DNA from: Trinickia terrae
GTDB lineage: Bacteria; Pseudomonadota; Gammaproteobacteria; Burkholderiales; Burkholderiaceae
Direction: 5' to 3'
Assembly (NCBI RefSeq): GCF_005144415.1
Contig: NZ_SWJE01000006.1
Span: forward strand, 186,001 to 250,000
Length of the DNA stretch: 64,000 nucleotides
Made by a program: the position numbers and the translations under genes
Notes under the pieces: generated by a model
What the model was told of the DNA's origin: nothing
Database searches by the model: none
What the model saw: the letters and a program-made list of their open reading frames with translations, nothing else
Part shown: piece after piece, positions 52,029 to 59,751 of the stretch
Layout of the letters: the number at the start of each line of letters is the position of its first letter
How positions within the stretch are numbered: position 1 is the first letter of the stretch

Positions 52029-52679
52029 TCATGTCACCAGCATCTTGAACGCGTGACGATGCCAGTCGTTCTTGAGAAATCCGGGCAGGCACCACAGCAT
52101 GCACAAAGGCTCGAGCGCCCGCGCCGAGACGATGCTCCCGCAGTCGTACGGCTGCCATCCGAACTGCTCGATGATGCGCGCCACTTGCGCCTTTGCTTCT
52201 TCGCTGTCGCCGCACAGGAACATCGTCGGCGTGCCTTCGGTGAAATGCGGATTCACCATGAGCGCATTGCCGACGCTGTTGAACGCCTTCACCACGCGCG
52301 TGCGCGGAATCTTCGCCTGAACCCGCTCGCCCAGCGATTCGTTGGGGCCCGTCGTGAATTGCAGGATGCCGTTCACCGGCGGCGCGTCGGCAATCGGATT
52401 GGTGGCGTCGATCAGCGTCTTCCCGGCTAGATTGTCCACGCCTGCAAGGTCGATCACGTCGCCGGCAACGCGGCCGAGCACCGCCAATACGACAATCTCG
52501 CCAAAACTCGCGGCTTGTGCGAACGTCCCAAGCGCTGCGCGCGGCGTATCGTGCGCCCACGCTCGAATATCGCTCTTGTCCGGATCGCGCGTGCCGAGCA
52601 TGGCCTCGTGCCCGTGCTTCAAAAAACCGGCTGCCAACGCGCGGCCGACATCGCCCGATCCCAGAATGCCCACTTTCAT
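52029..52679 (-). CDS. NADP oxidoreductase, coenzyme F420-dependent family
   Basis: 216 residues starting KVGILGSGDVGRALAAGFLKHGHEAMLGTRDP, a Rossmann fold of the NADPH-dependent F420 reductase/ProC-like family; the TR after the second strand favours NADP. It continues with LIDATNPIADAPPVNG and VVKAFNSVGNALM. The true substrate in bacteria without F420 is unknown. It follows a paralogue by 49 bp on the same strand; together they diverge from a LysR gene. Confidence 0.88.
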   Translation of the reverse strand: MKVGILGSGDVGRALAAGFLKHGHEAMLGTRDPDKSDIRAWAHDTPRAALGTFAQAASFGEIVVLAVLGRVAGDVIDLAGVDNLAGKTLIDATNPIADAPPVNGILQFTTGPNESLGERVQAKIPRTRVVKAFNSVGNALMVNPHFTEGTPTMFLCGDSEEAKAQVARIIEQFGWQPYDCGSIVSARALEPLCMLWCLPGFLKNDWHRHAFKMLVT

Positions 52680-52728
52680 CTGAATCTCCTTTGCGGGTCA
52701 TGGCCCGCGTCACGCTGCGCCCGCACGT

Positions 52729-53391
52729 TCAACGGCGAGCGGCATCGGACGTGCCCGCGCCGGTATCGCGCAGCAACGACAATCCGATTCGCGTGCCAAA
52801 CCCGCGCACATAAGCGAGCTGCACGAGCAGCATCCCGGCAGGCTCCGTGTAGCGAGCGAGAGCGAGCGGACCGGCATCCACCGGCTCGGCGCCGATTTCC
52901 GCGACCAGCCCGGCGACCGCGGCACGCGCATCGCTGTCGTCGCCGCAGACGAACACGGCAGGACGATGCCCGCCGATCAGCGTGCTCGGCGAATGCAGCG
53001 TCTGCGCAAACGGCGGAATGGCCTTGACCACTGTCGCCCACGGCGCGAGCCTCGCCACCTCTTCCGCGCCCGACGTATGCGTGCCGATGACAAGGCCGCT
53101 CATGTCAGGTTTTAGCGCATTGGTGCAATCCCACAAGATTTTCTTTTGCGCCACGTTTCCCGCTTGAGCGAGCGCATCGCTCACCGCGCCCCATGGCGCC
53201 GCAAGCACCGCGATGTCGGCAAACCGCACCGCCTCCGCGACGCTGCCAACGCTCGCGCCAAGCGCATGCGCCTCGGCGCGCAGGCGCTCCATGTCGAGAC
53301 TGAAGCTCAGCATCACGGAGTGGCCTTGCGGCACGAGATGCTTCGCAAGACCGGTCCCCACGTTGCCGGCACCGATGATTCCGATTTTCAT
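52729..53391 (-). CDS. NADP oxidoreductase, coenzyme F420-dependent family (paralogue)
   Basis: 220 residues. KIGIIGAGNVGTGLAKHLVPQGHSVMLSFSLD begins a Rossmann fold like the neighbour's, with the TRDP cofactor segment replaced by SFSLD, so cofactor or ligand choice may differ. WDCTNALKPDMSGLVIGTHTSGAEEVARL and VVKAIPPFAQTL follow. It is the first of the two tandem genes and diverges from the LysR gene at 53531, which is its likely regulator, across 139 bp. Confidence 0.87.
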   Translation of the reverse strand: MKIGIIGAGNVGTGLAKHLVPQGHSVMLSFSLDMERLRAEAHALGASVGSVAEAVRFADIAVLAAPWGAVSDALAQAGNVAQKKILWDCTNALKPDMSGLVIGTHTSGAEEVARLAPWATVVKAIPPFAQTLHSPSTLIGGHRPAVFVCGDDSDARAAVAGLVAEIGAEPVDAGPLALARYTEPAGMLLVQLAYVRGFGTRIGLSLLRDTGAGTSDAARR

Positions 53392-53530
53392 GATCGACGC
53401 TCCTTTGCGAATCGCGCGCGCCCCTGAACCGACCGCGTTCAGGCACGCACGATGGACTTCATTGTCATCTCGAGCCGTGGCGACGGTCTATGCTATGGAA
53501 CGGTCAAACAGTTGTGAGCGCCAGTCGAAA

Positions 53531-54499
53531 ATGAAGAACCTCGGAAGCACTTCGATCGACCTGTTCAAGGCATTGAAAACGTTCACGGCGACCGTCGAAT
53601 CGGAGAACTTCTCCGCGGCGGGCCGTCAGCTCGGCGTGACGCCGGGCGCCGTCAGCAAACAGATCGGCTTGCTCGAAGCATCGCTCGGCTGCCGCTTGTT
53701 CCAGCGCACGACGCGGCACCTCGCCGTCACCGAGGAAGGCCGCCGCCTGTATGCGATGGTGCAGCAGCCCGCGCAGGAAATCGAAGACGCCGTGGCGGCG
53801 CTGTCGGCCGACGACACGCAGGCCGGCGGCATCGTCAAGGTGTCGCTGCCGCTCGCCTTGAGCCGGGTGGCGCTGCTGCCGGTGTTGGGCAAGTTCCGCG
53901 AGCGCTATCCGCAGGTCACGCTCGATCTGCGATTCGAAAACCGGCGCGTCGACCTCATTTCGGAAGGGTTCGACTGTGCGATCGGCAAACTGCCCGACAC
54001 GGATTCGAGCGTGATCGCCCGCCCGCTTACCCCGTTGACACTCGTGCTGTGCGCCGCACCCGCCTACCTGAAGCGCAACGGCGAGCCGCAATCCGTCGAA
54101 GATCTCGAGCAGCACGAGCTGATCGCATTCCGCTCGCCCTCATCGGGAAGAATCGACCCCTGGAAATTGCGCTCGAAAAACAAGGAAGCGATCGTGCAGC
54201 CTCGCTCCCGTCTGATCGTGACCGACACGGAAGCGATGACGGAGCTCGCCGTGGCCGGATGCGGCATTGCGCTGCTGGGCGTCCATCATGCCGCGCCGCT
54301 CGTCGCCGAGGGCCGGCTCGAGTGCGTGCTGCCCAGATTCAACGAGAGGCGTGGCGACATCAGCATCTACTACGCGGCGCGCAAGCACTTGCCGCCGCGC
54401 GTCACGGCGTTCGTCGAGTTCGTCGTCGAAGAGCTCAGGCAGAGCGAGGGGCTCAAGCGCGCATCAGCGCTCGCTCGGCCACGCTGTAACGCGCGGTAA
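53531..54499 (+). CDS. LysR-family transcriptional regulator
   Basis: 322 residues from ATG 53531 (KNLGSTSIDLFKALK); ATG 53495 is an alternative twelve codons earlier. HTH: VESENFSAAGRQLGVTPGAVSKQIGLLE, then LFQRTTRHLAVTEEGRRLY. The effector domain has FDCAIGKLPDTDSSVIARPLTPL and a normal end. It is divergent from the two oxidoreductase-like genes. Confidence 0.9.
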   Translation: MKNLGSTSIDLFKALKTFTATVESENFSAAGRQLGVTPGAVSKQIGLLEASLGCRLFQRTTRHLAVTEEGRRLYAMVQQPAQEIEDAVAALSADDTQAGGIVKVSLPLALSRVALLPVLGKFRERYPQVTLDLRFENRRVDLISEGFDCAIGKLPDTDSSVIARPLTPLTLVLCAAPAYLKRNGEPQSVEDLEQHELIAFRSPSSGRIDPWKLRSKNKEAIVQPRSRLIVTDTEAMTELAVAGCGIALLGVHHAAPLVAEGRLECVLPRFNERRGDISIYYAARKHLPPRVTAFVEFVVEELRQSEGLKRASALARPRCNAR

Positions 54500-54970
54500 A
54501 GACGAGTGGCGCCCGCCGCCTTGTCAAAACGTCATCTTCCGGCCCGAGAATGCGCAAGAATAGAACGCATCGAACGGCGCGCCGCGTTTCGCGCCGCAAC
54601 CCGAAAGAAAAATGAAAGCACGCCTGATGGCTTCATCGAAGACTGTCGACACTGCCCCTCAAGAAACTACTCCCGCGCCGCCTCACTCGCATTACTATTC
54701 GACATGGGCAAACACCAAGGAAGTCGTACTCGGTAAACATCGCTACACACCTCGGCGATCGATAGAGGCGCGCGAGATTCGACACATGCCTGGGGAACGC
54801 TAATGGCAGATTCGCGACTGCAGGGTAAACCTGAGTATGACGGCATCACTCGCTTCCGCAGACCACGCATTTCCTTGTACAGGTCGCACCATTCCGCCGC
54901 TTTCGACGCGCGCACGAAACGCGACTCGTGGACGTTCTTCTCGTCGATTCGCTCCGACGGCGTCACTGCC
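54500..54970. other. 471-base region between a LysR gene and hpnI
   Basis: The frame of hpnI is open back to 54803, but the extra residues are not like the family. A plus-strand frame near 54612-54803 (ATTKEVV-type residues, no ribosome site) is not convincing. The region should contain the hpnI promoter; no terminator with a T-run was found. Confidence 0.5.
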
Positions 54971-56203
54971 ATGCGCCGCGCGTGGCGCGCATGCCTCATT
55001 GGTCTGCTGATTGCCGGCTCGCTGATCGCGCTGGAGAAAACGCCGCAGGCCGAGCATTGGCTCTTCGTTGCCATGGTGACGCTCTGCGGCACGGCGGCTG
55101 CCCTCGGCGTCGTCTACACCTTGCTCGCGACAGCGCTGCTCGGGCGCTTCTTCGCTCGCCCGAGCGCCGAGCCCGCGAGCTATCCGCCTGTCACGGTCGT
55201 CAAGCCATTGCACGGTGAAGAGTGGGCGCTGCTCGCCAACCTGTCGAGCTTTTGTCAGCAGGATTATCCCGGCCCCGTGCAATTCCTGTTCGGCGTGCAC
55301 GACTCGCAAGACCCGGCGCTTGCAACCGTCGACGAATTGCGGCGCCGCTATCCCGAAGCCGACATCGCCGTCGTGGCCGATGCGCGGCTCTATGGGCCGA
55401 ACCGCAAGATCAGCAACATCGTCAACATGCTGCCGCAAGCGCGCCACGACATGCTCGTCTTCGCCGACAGCGACGTCAGCGTCGGGCCCGGCTATCTGCG
55501 CCACGTGATCGGCGAGCTCCAAAAACCCGGCGTGGGGCTCGTCACCTGTGTCTATCGCGGCCAGCCCGATCCCGGCTTCTGGCCGCGTCTGTCGGCGAAA
55601 GCGACCAACTACCAGTTTCTGCCGAGCGTGGTGACGGGTCTGGCGCTCGGCCTGGCGCGTCCGTGCTTCGGCCAGACGATCGCCATGCGGCGCGAAACGT
55701 TCGACAAGATCGGCGGCTTCGCGCAATTCGTCCATCATCTGGCCGAGGATCACGCGATCGGCGAAGCGGTGCGCAAGATCGGCGAGAAGGTGGTCATCCC
55801 GCCCTTCGCCATCTCGCACGCATGCGTGGAAACCAGCGCCGCCAAGCTGTTCGCGCACGAATTGCGCTGGAGCCGGACCATCCGCTCGATCGATCCCGCC
55901 GGTCACCTCGGCTCGGCGCTGATCCATCCGTTCGCGTTCGCCATGCTTGTCGTGCTGCTCACGGGCGGCGCAGGCTGGGCCTGGCTCCTCGCACTCGCGG
56001 CGCTTCTCGCGCGCTTCACGCTGAAGCTGCAGGCCGATCGCGTTCTCCAGCAGCCGCATGAAGACCTGTGGCTGCAACCGGTCTGGGACATCGTGTCGTT
56101 CATGATCTTCGTCACCAGCTACTTCTCGACCCGCGTGGTCTGGCGCGGCTTTCGTTTCAAGGTCGACGGCAACGGCTTGCTGTCACCGGTCCAGGATGAG
56201 TAA
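54971..56203 (+). CDS. hpnI: Hopanoid biosynthesis glycosyltransferase HpnI
   Basis: 410 residues from ATG 54971. A family 2 (ceramide-glucosyltransferase-like) enzyme that adds N-acetylglucosamine to bacteriohopanetetrol in composite hopanoid side-chain synthesis. An N-terminal membrane region (about 8-58) precedes the catalytic domain: PPVTVVKPLHGEEWALLANLSSFCQQDYP, the DSD motif at 166-168, the acidic pair Glu259-Asp260 and HELRWSRT at 296-303 (QxxRW-like). Two C-terminal membrane helices follow. A longer N-terminus is possible. hpnL follows 116 bp downstream; hpnJ and hpnK are not in the window. Confidence 0.88.
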   Translation: MRRAWRACLIGLLIAGSLIALEKTPQAEHWLFVAMVTLCGTAAALGVVYTLLATALLGRFFARPSAEPASYPPVTVVKPLHGEEWALLANLSSFCQQDYPGPVQFLFGVHDSQDPALATVDELRRRYPEADIAVVADARLYGPNRKISNIVNMLPQARHDMLVFADSDVSVGPGYLRHVIGELQKPGVGLVTCVYRGQPDPGFWPRLSAKATNYQFLPSVVTGLALGLARPCFGQTIAMRRETFDKIGGFAQFVHHLAEDHAIGEAVRKIGEKVVIPPFAISHACVETSAAKLFAHELRWSRTIRSIDPAGHLGSALIHPFAFAMLVVLLTGGAGWAWLLALAALLARFTLKLQADRVLQQPHEDLWLQPVWDIVSFMIFVTSYFSTRVVWRGFRFKVDGNGLLSPVQDE

Positions 56204-56229
56204 ATGAGCGCCCCCAGACCTGTCGCTGC

Positions 56230-56312
56230 GCGCCAGGCCCCCCGAGGGGGCCAATCCCACAAGGGGACTTCCTTCGGGGCGGAAAACTTGGGGCGGCCCG
56301 GCGTTTTCTTGG
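56230..56312. repeat. G/C-rich intergenic palindromic element
   Basis: GGCCCCC (56236-56242) and GGGGGCC (56246-56252) form a tight palindrome, followed by AAGGGGACTTCCTTCGGGGC and ACTTGGGGCGGCCC. I recall very similar G/C-rich phrases between genes in many Burkholderia-group genomes, so this is probably a copy of a multi-copy intergenic element. It separates hpnI and hpnL. Confidence 0.5.
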
Positions 56313-56319
56313 GAGTCGC

Positions 56320-57339
56320 ATGAGCAAGCATCTCGGCCGCATCGCTGCGCTCACCGGCCTCGTCGTCTCGCTGTGGCTCGTGTGGCGCGACAATCCGTCG
56401 GCGGTGCTGGGGCTGATGCGCGCAGCGGGGGGCGGTCTCGTGCTCGCCGCGCTCGTCCATGTGCTGCCGATGCTCGCCAATGCGCGCGACTGGCAAACGC
56501 TGATTCGCGGCGCCAAACGCCCCGCCTTGAGCGGCATGCTGCAGCTCGTGTGGATTCGCGAATCGGTGAACGGCATGCTGCCGGTGGCGCGCATCGGCGG
56601 CGAGATCGTCTCGTTCCGGCTCTTGAAGAAGCGCGGCCTGCGGCCGGCGACGGCCGCGGCGAGTCTCGTCGCCGACATTCAGCTCACGTTGATCAGCCAG
56701 TTGCTCTTCACGATGGTCGGCATTGGCGTGCTGTTCGAGCGCGCGCAATCGGGCGCGTGGCGGCTGGCGGGCGACCTGGCCTGGGGCGTGGTCGCGCTGG
56801 CGCCGATCCTGCTGCTGTTCGCCCTGGTGCAGCACGCGAGCCCGTTCGAGCGGCTCACGCGCCTCCTCAATCGCGCGACGAGCGGCCAGCTGGCGGCGCT
56901 GGTCGGCCAATCCGTGCAAATCGACCAGTCGATCAAGCTGATCTGGCGCCGGCGCGGCGTCGTGCTCCGCTATTTGTTTTTCTGGCAGCCGCTGCAATGC
57001 CTCGCGACTGCGTTCGAGCTATGGCTCGCGCTGCATTTCCTTGGCGCGCATCGGAGCTTTTTCGAGGCCGTGGTGCTCGAATCGCTGATCCAGGCGATCA
57101 GCAGCGCTGCGTTCTTCGTGCCGGGCGGACTCGGCGTTCAGGAGGGCGGCTTCGTCGTGATCGGCGGCGCCCTCGGCCTCGATCCGTCCACGTGCCTCGC
57201 GCTCGCGGGCGCGCGGCGCATCCGCGACCTGCTGATTTACGTGCCCGGATTGGTCGCGTGGCAAGCCGCCGAATCGCCGGGCATGCTGGCGCGCCTCGCC
57301 GGGGCGTTGCCCGCGGTGCTCGGCGCAAGCCGGCGGTAG
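56320..57339 (+). CDS. hpnL: HpnL-like hopanoid-associated membrane protein
   Basis: 339 residues with about eight hydrophobic helices and a GGGAG ribosome site before ATG 56320. It belongs to the lysylphosphatidylglycerol synthetase-like membrane family and matches HpnL: VWIRESVNGMLPVARIGGEIVSFRLL (76-101) and AFFVPGGLGVQEGGFVVIGGALGL near 265-290 are the hallmark segments. HpnL is encoded in hopanoid clusters and is thought to take part in hopanoid transport or modification; its exact function is not settled. It follows hpnI, and the LysR gene after it converges with a 7-bp gap. Confidence 0.88.
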   Translation: MSKHLGRIAALTGLVVSLWLVWRDNPSAVLGLMRAAGGGLVLAALVHVLPMLANARDWQTLIRGAKRPALSGMLQLVWIRESVNGMLPVARIGGEIVSFRLLKKRGLRPATAAASLVADIQLTLISQLLFTMVGIGVLFERAQSGAWRLAGDLAWGVVALAPILLLFALVQHASPFERLTRLLNRATSGQLAALVGQSVQIDQSIKLIWRRRGVVLRYLFFWQPLQCLATAFELWLALHFLGAHRSFFEAVVLESLIQAISSAAFFVPGGLGVQEGGFVVIGGALGLDPSTCLALAGARRIRDLLIYVPGLVAWQAAESPGMLARLAGALPAVLGASRR

Positions 57340-57346
57340 GCGCCAA

Positions 57347-58255
57347 TCAACCGCGCAGATCAGGATGCCGCCCCGCCATTTCGATGACCCAATCGGTGAA
57401 GGCGCGCACGCGCGAACTCAAATGCTCACGATGCGGATAGACGATCGATATCGGCGTGGGCGGGCAATGATATGAAGTAAGAATCTCCTTCAATTGCCCC
57501 TGCGCGATCAAATCCGAAACCATGTAGCGTGAAGGCTGGATGACTCCGTAGCCGAGCACCCCAGCCGTGATATAGGTCGAGCCGTCGTTGACCGACAGCG
57601 GGCCCTCCATCGAAATCTTGACGAGCTCGCCCCCGATTTCGTATTCGAACGGAAAGACCCTGCCGGTGCGCTGCGAGACGTAGTTCACGGCGCGATGCGT
57701 CGCCAATTCGTCCGGCGTGGCGGGCTCGCCATGCGCCTCCAGATAGGCCGGCGACGCGCATGTCACGATTCGCGCGCTGCCGATGCGGCGCCCGACGAAG
57801 CTCGACTCCTCCAGAGCGCCCATGCGGATCACGCAATCGACGCCGTCCTGAATCAAGTCGATATTGCGGTCGGCCAGCCCGAGCCGAACGTCGATGAGCG
57901 GATAAAGACGATAGAACTCCTCCAGCGCCGGCAGCAGCAGCGATCTCGCGAGCGTGCCGGACGTGTCGACGCGTATCGTGCCCGACGGATTCTTGCGCTC
58001 GTTCGATAGCGACGAATCGGCATCCGCAATCTCGGCCAGGATCCTGACGCAGCGCTCGTAGTAAAGCGCACCGTCTTCCGTGACGCTGACCTGCCGCGTC
58101 GTCCGGTTCAAGAGACGCACGCCCACGTGCTGCTCGAGCGCTTGAACGAGGTTGCTGACCGACCCGCGCGGCAGCTCCAGCATCTCGGCTGCCTTGGAAA
58201 AGCTATTGGTCTCGACTACGCGCGTAAAGACTTCCATCGCCTGAAGGCGGTCCAT
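57347..58255 (-). CDS. LysR-family transcriptional regulator
   Basis: 302 residues. HTH: VETNSFSKAAEMLELPRGSVSNLVQALE, then LLNRTTRQVSVTEDGALYY. Effector domain from GTIRVDTSGTLARSLLLPALEEF, containing VDCVIRMGALEESSFVGRRIG. It is isolated: convergent with hpnL and followed upstream by a long non-coding stretch, so no target is suggested by position. Confidence 0.9.
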   Translation of the reverse strand: MDRLQAMEVFTRVVETNSFSKAAEMLELPRGSVSNLVQALEQHVGVRLLNRTTRQVSVTEDGALYYERCVRILAEIADADSSLSNERKNPSGTIRVDTSGTLARSLLLPALEEFYRLYPLIDVRLGLADRNIDLIQDGVDCVIRMGALEESSFVGRRIGSARIVTCASPAYLEAHGEPATPDELATHRAVNYVSQRTGRVFPFEYEIGGELVKISMEGPLSVNDGSTYITAGVLGYGVIQPSRYMVSDLIAQGQLKEILTSYHCPPTPISIVYPHREHLSSRVRAFTDWVIEMAGRHPDLRG

Positions 58256-58876
58256 GCAGGTGCTCCTCTCGAGTCGTTATCCGGCCCTGTTGCGGCCCCA
58301 TTGCCGAATACTAGCCGGTGTCGAAGCCCGTCTTCAATGGTGGGCTTCGCCTTGCAAACAATCGGGCACCTCGGGAAACCTTTCAAATAGCTTTTGAAAT
58401 GGAACGAGAATTGGCGTGTCGCTATCACGTTAGTCTGCCCGCGCGTCACGCGAATAAGACAAAAGCGAATGGTCACCGTATTGGTGACGCCTCATCGCGC
58501 ATTGCGAAATTGCCGGGATTTGCCGTTAAACAAACGCCAGCGCCATTTCAATCGCGGCGAATGAAAATCGCCGGAAATCCCTATAAGACGCCGCAAAAGA
58601 AATGACGATGCGCGACTGAAAACCCCCACCGCCTTCCTGCCACCTGACATCTCAGGCTTATGGCTCTTTTGGCGTCAATGCTGTGTCGCTCGCCCAGGCG
58701 GCATCGCCGCTGCCGCATTCCGCCAATCTCTCATGATTAGCCGCAAAAAGTGCCTGCGAACCGTCGGTACACCGCACTCCGAAATTTGTCTTCGTGAGAC
58801 GCTAACCCCGCCGTCTTGCCACGCCCGATACGGTCGGCGCTGCGGCTCTCCCTCACCAAAACAATGGGGTTTTCAA
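58256..58876. other. 621-base intergenic region
   Basis: It lies between the divergent LysR and N-acyltransferase genes. It is less G/C-rich than the genes, with A-rich patches near 58440-58480 and 58580-58605. Frames such as 58318-58605 on the plus strand lack ribosome sites and family features. No repeat or terminator recognised; promoters for both genes are expected. Confidence 0.5.
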
Positions 58877-59656
58877 ATGAAACCAATGGAAATCACGCCA
58901 GAACTCGCGTTCTTATCCCGCAGGCCAGTCAGCAGGCTTGAATTGCCGGCTATTCAAGCACTCCAGAATCCGGAACGGATGCCGTTCACGATCCGGATCG
59001 CCTCAGGCGAACGCGACCTCAGGAAAGCCGTGGACGTACGGCGTTCCGCGTATGGCAGGCACTTGCCGGAGTTCGCGCAAAAGATGGCGGTCGAAACATC
59101 CGACCGCGAGCCCGGCACGACGGTCCTGCTTGCCGAAGCGAAACTCGACGACGCCCCCATCGGCACGATCCGGATTCAAACCAACGAGCTCGCGCCCCTT
59201 CCCGTCGAGCAGTCAGTGACGCTGCCGCCCGGGTTCACCGGGGCGCGGCTTGCGGAGGCCACTCGTCTGGGGGTGGCAAACGGCGCCGTCGGCAAAGTCG
59301 TGAAAATGATGCTGTTCAAGGCATTGTTCCTCTATTGCGAACAACAGCAAATCGATTGGCTGATCATCACGGCCCGCTCTCCGATCGATCGCGAATATGA
59401 CGCCATGCTATTCGAAGATGTATTAAAGCCTCAGCAATTTATTCCGATGAAGCATGTGGGTGGCCTGCCGCATCGGGTCATGGCCGGCGAAGTCGGCGTG
59501 GCGCGGCAAAGGTGGGGGGAAGCAAAACACCCACTATTCAAATTCATATTCCAGACACATCATCCGGATATCGATTTGCGTGTGCCGAACGATTTATCTT
59601 TGAGGCCGGAACCGGTACGATGCCAGCAAGGATCGCGGATTGCTCAATCAAGCTAG
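58877..59656 (+). CDS. FeeM-like N-acyltransferase (N-acyl amino acid synthase family)
   Basis: 259 residues from ATG 58877. The core is a GNAT fold like FeeM and LuxI-type synthases: TIRIASGERDLRKAVDVRRSAYG (38-60), APIGTIRIQTNE (93-104) and LAEATRLGVANGAVGKVVKMMLFKALFLYCEQQQID, in which E-x-x-R-L is the characteristic motif before the acyl-donor helix. FeeM joins fatty acyl groups from acyl carrier protein to amino acids. The acceptor cannot be told from the sequence. No acyl carrier protein gene is adjacent. It may make a lipid signal or surfactant; that is inference. Confidence 0.75.
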   Translation: MKPMEITPELAFLSRRPVSRLELPAIQALQNPERMPFTIRIASGERDLRKAVDVRRSAYGRHLPEFAQKMAVETSDREPGTTVLLAEAKLDDAPIGTIRIQTNELAPLPVEQSVTLPPGFTGARLAEATRLGVANGAVGKVVKMMLFKALFLYCEQQQIDWLIITARSPIDREYDAMLFEDVLKPQQFIPMKHVGGLPHRVMAGEVGVARQRWGEAKHPLFKFIFQTHHPDIDLRVPNDLSLRPEPVRCQQGSRIAQSS

Positions 59657-59751
59657 GAAATGAAGCCGGGCTCTAGTACGACCGTGCGCAACAGCGAACG
59701 GGCCGCGGCGGGCGACGATTCGCACCGCCGCAGGTCACGCGCCTCGAGAGT

